NCBI GenBank assembly: GCA_007244375.1
Contig: SCVW01000045.1
Coordinates: 1-64,000 of the forward strand
Reading direction: 5' to 3'
Length of the DNA stretch: 64,000 bases
Origin: Smithella sp.
GTDB lineage: Bacteria > Desulfobacterota > Syntrophia > Syntrophales > Smithellaceae
Within the stretch, counting starts at the first letter, position 1. Each line of letters starts with the position of its first letter. A model generated the notes under the pieces. That model saw nothing but the letters and a program-made list of their open reading frames with translations. It was not told where the DNA came from and made no database searches. Positions 62,556 to 64,000 of this stretch are shown piece by piece. The position numbers and the translations under genes were made by a program.

Positions 62556-63554
62556 ATGTCCATCAAAATTGCGATTAACGGATTTGGAAGAATTGGCCGG
62601 CTTGTATTCAGGGCCGGATATAAAAGCAAAGATGTGGAATTCGTGGCGGTAAATGACCTCGCAGATGCCAGAACCCTTGCTCATTTGTTGAAATACGATT
62701 CAAATCATGGGACTTTGGATGCCGAAGTTAAAGTCGGCAACAACGCAATAATTATTGATGGTAAAGAAATCAAAACATTTTCTGTCAGAGAGCCGGAAAT
62801 GTTGCCTTGGAAAGATTTGGGGATTGATGTTGTTTTGGAAAGCACCGGGAAGTATACTGACAAAGAAGGAGCTGGGAAGCACATTAAAGCTGGTGCCAAA
62901 AAGGTTGTTATTTCGGCGCCGGCTAAAAATCCGGATGTAACTTTTGTCCTTGGTGTCAATCAGGAAGTGTATGACAAGTCCAAACATAATGTCATTTCCA
63001 TGGGATCGTGCACCACAAATTGTCTGGCGCCGATTGTTAAGATATTACATCAGGAATTTGGCATTGAATACGGATTGATGACAACAATTCATGCCTATAC
63101 CAATGATCAGGTTGTGCAGGATGAACCGCACAAGGATTTAAGAAGAGCCCGCGCCGCAGCACTTTCCATGATACCGACCACAACAGGAGCAGCCAAAGCG
63201 ATTTCAGAAGTTATACCGGAAATGAAAGGAAGGCTCGATGGGCTGGCTATTCGGGTTCCTACACCGAATGTTTCCCTTGTCGATTTTGTGGCAACACTTT
63301 CAAAGAGTACGAAGAAGGATGAAGTTAACGCCAAGTTCAGAGAATATGCAAAAGGAGCCATGAAAGGAATTCTTGCATGTTCTGAAGAAGAATTGGTTTC
63401 GCGTGATTTCAACGGCAATACATATTCTTCTATCGTGGACATTTCCAATACAGCTGTCATCGGTGGCAATATGGTAAAGGTTCTTTCCTGGTATGACAAC
63501 GAATGGGGATTTTCCAACAGAATGTTGGAACTGCTTTCTTTTATCATGAAATAG
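62556..63554 (+). CDS. gapA: Glyceraldehyde-3-phosphate dehydrogenase, type I
   Basis: 332 residues from the ATG at 62556 (AGGAGG upstream). It interconverts glyceraldehyde 3-phosphate and 1,3-bisphosphoglycerate with NAD(P). INGFGRIGRLVFRAG starts the Rossmann domain, SMGSCTTNCLAPIVKIL holds the catalytic Cys, and SWYDNEWGFSNRMLEL the end block. First gene of a glycolysis/gluconeogenesis pair; pgk follows after 27 bp. Confidence 0.97.
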   Translation: MSIKIAINGFGRIGRLVFRAGYKSKDVEFVAVNDLADARTLAHLLKYDSNHGTLDAEVKVGNNAIIIDGKEIKTFSVREPEMLPWKDLGIDVVLESTGKYTDKEGAGKHIKAGAKKVVISAPAKNPDVTFVLGVNQEVYDKSKHNVISMGSCTTNCLAPIVKILHQEFGIEYGLMTTIHAYTNDQVVQDEPHKDLRRARAAALSMIPTTTGAAKAISEVIPEMKGRLDGLAIRVPTPNVSLVDFVATLSKSTKKDEVNAKFREYAKGAMKGILACSEEELVSRDFNGNTYSSIVDISNTAVIGGNMVKVLSWYDNEWGFSNRMLELLSFIMK

Positions 63555-63581
63555 TAGAGAAAGAGTAATTAAGGAAAAAGC

Positions 63582-64000
63582 ATGAAATATATTGATCAGC
63601 TCGATATGAAAAATAAACGGGTTTTTTTACGGGTGGACTTTAATGTTCCGATGGATAAAGAAGGAAATGTTACCAGTGATAAACGCGTGAGATCGAGTAT
63701 TCCCACGATAAATTTTGCGCTGGAGAAAGGAGCTAAATTAATCATAGCTTCACACCTGGGCAGACCGAAAGGTAAAAAAGTTGCGGAGATGTCGCTAAAA
63801 CCGGTGGCAAAAGTACTTTCAGGATTGCTGCAAAAAGAGGTCATGTTTTTAGACGATTGTGTAGGAGAAGCAGCAGAGCAGGCGACGGGCAAAATGAAAG
63901 AGGGAGATATCATTCTTTTGGAGAATCTTCGATTTCATCCGGGCGAAGATAAAAACGATTCAGCGTTTGCCAAACAGCTGGCCGCGCTTTGCGACATTTA
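63582..64000 (+). CDS. pgk: Phosphoglycerate kinase (5' part, runs off the window)
   Basis: ATG at 63582 with AAGGAA upstream. The 139 visible codons encode MKYIDQLDMKNKRVFLRVDF then NVPMD, and later SHLGRPKGKK and LLENLRFHPGE-type ILLENLRFHPGEDKND, all conserved in PGK. It transfers phosphate from 1,3-bisphosphoglycerate to ADP. Co-transcribed with gapA. The 3' two thirds lie outside the window. Confidence 0.96.
   Translation, partial: MKYIDQLDMKNKRVFLRVDFNVPMDKEGNVTSDKRVRSSIPTINFALEKGAKLIIASHLGRPKGKKVAEMSLKPVAKVLSGLLQKEVMFLDDCVGEAAEQATGKMKEGDIILLENLRFHPGEDKNDSAFAKQLAALCDI

Overview
The window looks like a chromosomal segment of an anaerobic Gram-negative bacterium, most plausibly of the Desulfobacterota (former Deltaproteobacteria), possibly near Syntrophus/Smithella. 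This is an inference from gene content: a complete Mla outer-membrane lipid pathway, sigma-54 promoters with an NtrC-type two-component pair, 2-hydroxyacyl-CoA dehydratase/benzoyl-CoA reductase-like subunits with their ATP-dependent activator, a pyruvoyl arginine decarboxylase, and an archaeal-type UPF0200 kinase. No rRNA or tRNA gene was recognised.

Layout. 1-6.1 kb (minus): a secreted Rhs/YD-repeat protein ending in a phospholipase A2-like toxin, a small membrane protein in the immunity position, and a displaced second Rhs core end that leaves the window. 6.3-8.8 kb (minus): truA, carrying an in-frame palindromic element, and an NlpC/P60 lipoprotein. 9.0-15.6 kb (plus): arginine decarboxylase, a hydrolase, then mlaE-F-D-C-A and a barrel protein. 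15.8-25.1 kb (plus): an AT-rich GT6 glycosyltransferase, an ABC exporter with adaptor, a UPF0200 kinase, two GT2 enzymes, a helical exported protein and a Nudix hydrolase. 25.2-30.7 kb: envelope genes (sulfatase-like protein, methyltransferase, DUF4015 lipoprotein, polysaccharide deacetylase). 31.1-33.8 kb: a sigma-54-driven amtB-glnK-Fis-porin cluster. 34-41.2 kb (minus): trpLEGDCFBA with promoter, leader peptide and attenuator. 41.8-44.9 kb: a CdaA-YbbR fusion, CorA and a ferritin-like protein. 45-49.6 kb (minus): DUF4424 protein and an NtrC-type regulator/kinase pair. 49.6-50.1 kb: a sigma-54 promoter with upstream palindromes and a terminator about 125 nt downstream, a candidate small RNA. 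50.2-53.5 kb (minus): rarA, a small Cys protein, and trpB2 behind a second tryptophan leader/attenuator. 53.6-58.8 kb: DUF523/DUF1722 protein and a dehydratase/reductase set split by a GT2 gene. 58.9-64 kb: SWIB protein, FabH-like synthase, DUF1846 protein, gapA and the start of pgk.

Regulatory logic visible in the sequence. Tryptophan controls two separate transcription units through leader peptides that each carry four consecutive Trp codons: the main operon and the lone trpB2. Nitrogen-type sigma-54 control is seen at amtB and at the putative sRNA beside the two-component genes. The noncoding DNA holds at least five families of short palindromic repeats; one copy has been absorbed into the truA reading frame and another forms the C-terminus of the NlpC/P60 protein.

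Most striking items: the dual Trp attenuators, the sigma-54 small RNA candidate, the Rhs-PLA2 toxin locus, the palindromic insertion in truA, the MlaF fused to a degenerate GGDEF-like domain, and a PII protein lacking the uridylylated tyrosine.
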